Source of the DNA: JBBSTY01 sp038235385
GTDB lineage: Bacteria; Actinomycetota; Acidimicrobiia; Acidimicrobiales; Acidimicrobilacustridaceae
Direction of reading: 5' to 3'
Assembly: GCA_038235385.1 (NCBI GenBank)
Contig: JBBSTY010000184.1
Location: 1 to 5,951, forward strand
Length of the DNA stretch: 5,951 bases
A program made the position numbers and the translations under genes. This document shows, piece by piece, positions 4,547 through 5,951 of this stretch. Below the pieces are notes generated by a model. That model ran no database searches. It had not been told where the DNA came from and saw nothing but the letters and a program-made list of their open reading frames with translations. How positions within the stretch are numbered: the stretch's first letter is position 1; each line of letters opens with the position of its first letter.

Positions 4547-5947
4547 TCAGCAGACGCGTTGCATGGAGTGGCGCGGCGGGGCCGGGTGCTTGGGGGGTTC
4601 GGCCCGGAGGCGGGTGACCTCGGTGAGGAGGTCGTCGACCAGCTTGGAGGCGAGGTCGCGGCTGAACCCTTCACGGACCACGACCCGCAGCACGGACATG
4701 TCCTCGATGGCGGCGGGCATGGTGTACGCAGGAACGATCCAGCCGTGCTGGCGGAGTCGATCGGCGATGTCGTGGGAGTTGAACCGCGTCTCGTCCCGGA
4801 GATGGACGCACAGCAGCGGCAGACCTCCCGGGGCGCTCACGATGTCGGCGTTGTCCGCGTTCTCGACGATGGCTTGCGTCAGGTAGTCGTAGGTGCCGAA
4901 CAGGTTGTCCATGATCGACGTGTAGCCAGAGCGTCCGAGCCGGATCAGGTTGTAGTACTGGCCGACGATGCCGCTGGCGGCCTTGGAGAAGTTGAGGTCG
5001 AAGGTGGACTGGTCGTTGCCCAGGTAGTTGTCGTGGAAGATCAGCTCCTCGGGCAGGTCGTCGGCGGTGCGCCAGATGGCCCAGCCGATGCCCGGGTACA
5101 CGAGGCCGTACTTGTGACCGGACACGTTGATCGAGTGGACGTTGTCGAGCCTGAAGTCCCACGCCAGATCCGGATACGCGAACGGTGCCACGAAGCCACC
5201 GCTGGCGGCGTCGACGTGGATGGGGATCTGCCAGCCCGTGCGCTCGTTGAGCTCCCCGACGGCGGCATCGAGCGCCTCGATGGGGTCGAAGTGCCCGGTG
5301 TAGGTGGTACCGAGGATGCCGACGAGGCCGATGGTGTTCTCGTCGCACATGGCGATCGCCTGCTCGGGGTCGATGACGTACCGATCCGCGGCGAGCGGCA
5401 CCTGCCGGCACTCGACCTCGAAGTAGCGGCAGAACTTCTCCCAGGTGACGTGGACCGCCGAGCTCATCACGAGGTTCGGGCGGGATCCGTCGGCTCCCGC
5501 GGCCTCACGCCGCTTGCGCCAGTTGCGCTTCATGGCCATGCCGCCGAGGTGGATGGCCTCCGAGCTGCCGATGGTGGATGTACCGACCGCCTGCTCGCCG
5601 GTGGCGGGCGCGTGGAACATGCCGGCCACGATGCTCACACAGCGGCGTTCCATGATCGTCGTGACCGGGTACTCCTCCTGATCGATGAAGTTCTTCGAGG
5701 CCGTCTCCATCTGGAGCTTGTCGGCCTCGGGTTCCATCCACGTGGTGACGAAGGTGGCCAGGTTGAGCAGCGGCGTGCCGTCGAGGGTCATCTCGTCATG
5801 GATCAACTGGTACGCGGCGCTGGCCTCGAGCTCACCGTCGGGCAGGTCGAAGCGGGGGATGGGTTCGCCCATCACCCGGGATCCGAACATCGGTGAGATG
5901 CCGTTGTCGTGTGCGGCCTGATCGTTGGGAACGCGTCGCGAGAGCAT
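4547..5947 (-). CDS. gadB: Glutamate decarboxylase
   Basis: GadB is a cytoplasmic group II PLP decarboxylase that converts L-glutamate to GABA and CO2, consuming a proton; it serves acid resistance or GABA metabolism. The 466-residue product is collinear with E. coli GadB at a constant offset of +3. It shows 'NFIDQEEYP' (86-94; Asn86 and Asp89), 'VGTSTIGSSEA' (121-131), 'LGTTYTG' (212-218; Thr215), 'HVDAASGGFVAPF' (244-256; Asp246) and 'SINVSGHKYGL' (272-282; PLP lysine Lys279). The residue matching E. coli Gln163, which stacks on PLP, is His166 here ('AVHVTWEKF'). The tail ends HSMQRVC, carrying a His near the terminus as other GadB proteins do. ATG 5947 gives the expected N-terminal length, but only four bases lie upstream in the window, so a farther start cannot be excluded. 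No GadC antiporter gene is visible in the window. Confidence 0.95.
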   Translation of the reverse strand: MLSRRVPNDQAAHDNGISPMFGSRVMGEPIPRFDLPDGELEASAAYQLIHDEMTLDGTPLLNLATFVTTWMEPEADKLQMETASKNFIDQEEYPVTTIMERRCVSIVAGMFHAPATGEQAVGTSTIGSSEAIHLGGMAMKRNWRKRREAAGADGSRPNLVMSSAVHVTWEKFCRYFEVECRQVPLAADRYVIDPEQAIAMCDENTIGLVGILGTTYTGHFDPIEALDAAVGELNERTGWQIPIHVDAASGGFVAPFAYPDLAWDFRLDNVHSINVSGHKYGLVYPGIGWAIWRTADDLPEELIFHDNYLGNDQSTFDLNFSKAASGIVGQYYNLIRLGRSGYTSIMDNLFGTYDYLTQAIVENADNADIVSAPGGLPLLCVHLRDETRFNSHDIADRLRQHGWIVPAYTMPAAIEDMSVLRVVVREGFSRDLASKLVDDLLTEVTRLRAEPPKHPAPPRHSMQRVC

Positions 5948-5951
5948 GGCC

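Noticed and set aside
3860..5896. Plus-strand open frame of 678 codons
   Set aside because: It lies antisense to gadB and the PLP-enzyme gene, both recognised over their full length. Its translation is low-complexity (G, V, D, R-rich) and it crosses repeat pair 3. Long antisense frames are normal in very GC-rich DNA.

Overview
This is a GC-rich bacterial window with near-uniform G/C third positions. It uses GTG as well as ATG starts and short GGAG/GAGG ribosome binding sites. The GadB type (tail starting 'NLATFVTTWM') and the AbiEi/DUF559-type protein point to a high-GC actinobacterium, possibly an Acidimicrobiia/Ilumatobacter-like lineage. That placement is an inference from the protein types, not a database result.

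Layout. Positions 1-291 (+) are the C-terminus of a peptidase S66 (LD-carboxypeptidase) family protein. Positions 292-530 are a non-coding, strongly structured stretch: a perfect 12-bp stem-loop, then three more hairpins directly before the next gene. Positions 531-1262 (+, rph) encode RNase PH and 1318-1944 (+, rdgB) the XTP/dITP diphosphatase; they form a likely two-gene operon. Facing them on the minus strand are three widely spaced genes. These are an AbiEi-antitoxin-like/DUF559 nuclease-like fusion (2046-2987), a fold-type III PLP enzyme of the D-threonine aldolase/D-serine dehydratase family (3317-4348), and glutamate decarboxylase gadB (4547-5947, running to the window edge).

The most unusual element is not a protein. 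Each of the three intergenic gaps after rdgB holds a tandem pair of imperfectly palindromic ~54-nt repeats of one family: 1929-2043, 3167-3292 and 4397-4524. All six units lie just 3' of a gene (rdgB, the PLP aldolase/dehydratase, gadB). In all six the same arm, CCGAAC(A/C)TGCGT, reads first in that gene's direction of transcription, usually after a C-rich, G-poor sense-strand lead-in. The first pair starts inside rdgB and supplies its stop codon, and it ends two bases short of the stop codon of the convergent gene. This looks like a dispersed family of paired 3'-end elements that could act as terminators or 3'-UTR stability structures. The two copies of a pair resemble each other more than copies of different pairs, which suggests local duplication or gene conversion.

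Functionally, the plus-strand genes concern peptidoglycan recycling (S66), RNA 3'-end trimming (rph) and nucleotide-pool cleaning (rdgB). The minus-strand genes concern amino-acid PLP chemistry (GABA formation and D-hydroxy-amino-acid breakdown) plus an orphan, defence-island-type protein. No RNA genes, insertion sequences or CRISPR arrays are visible.
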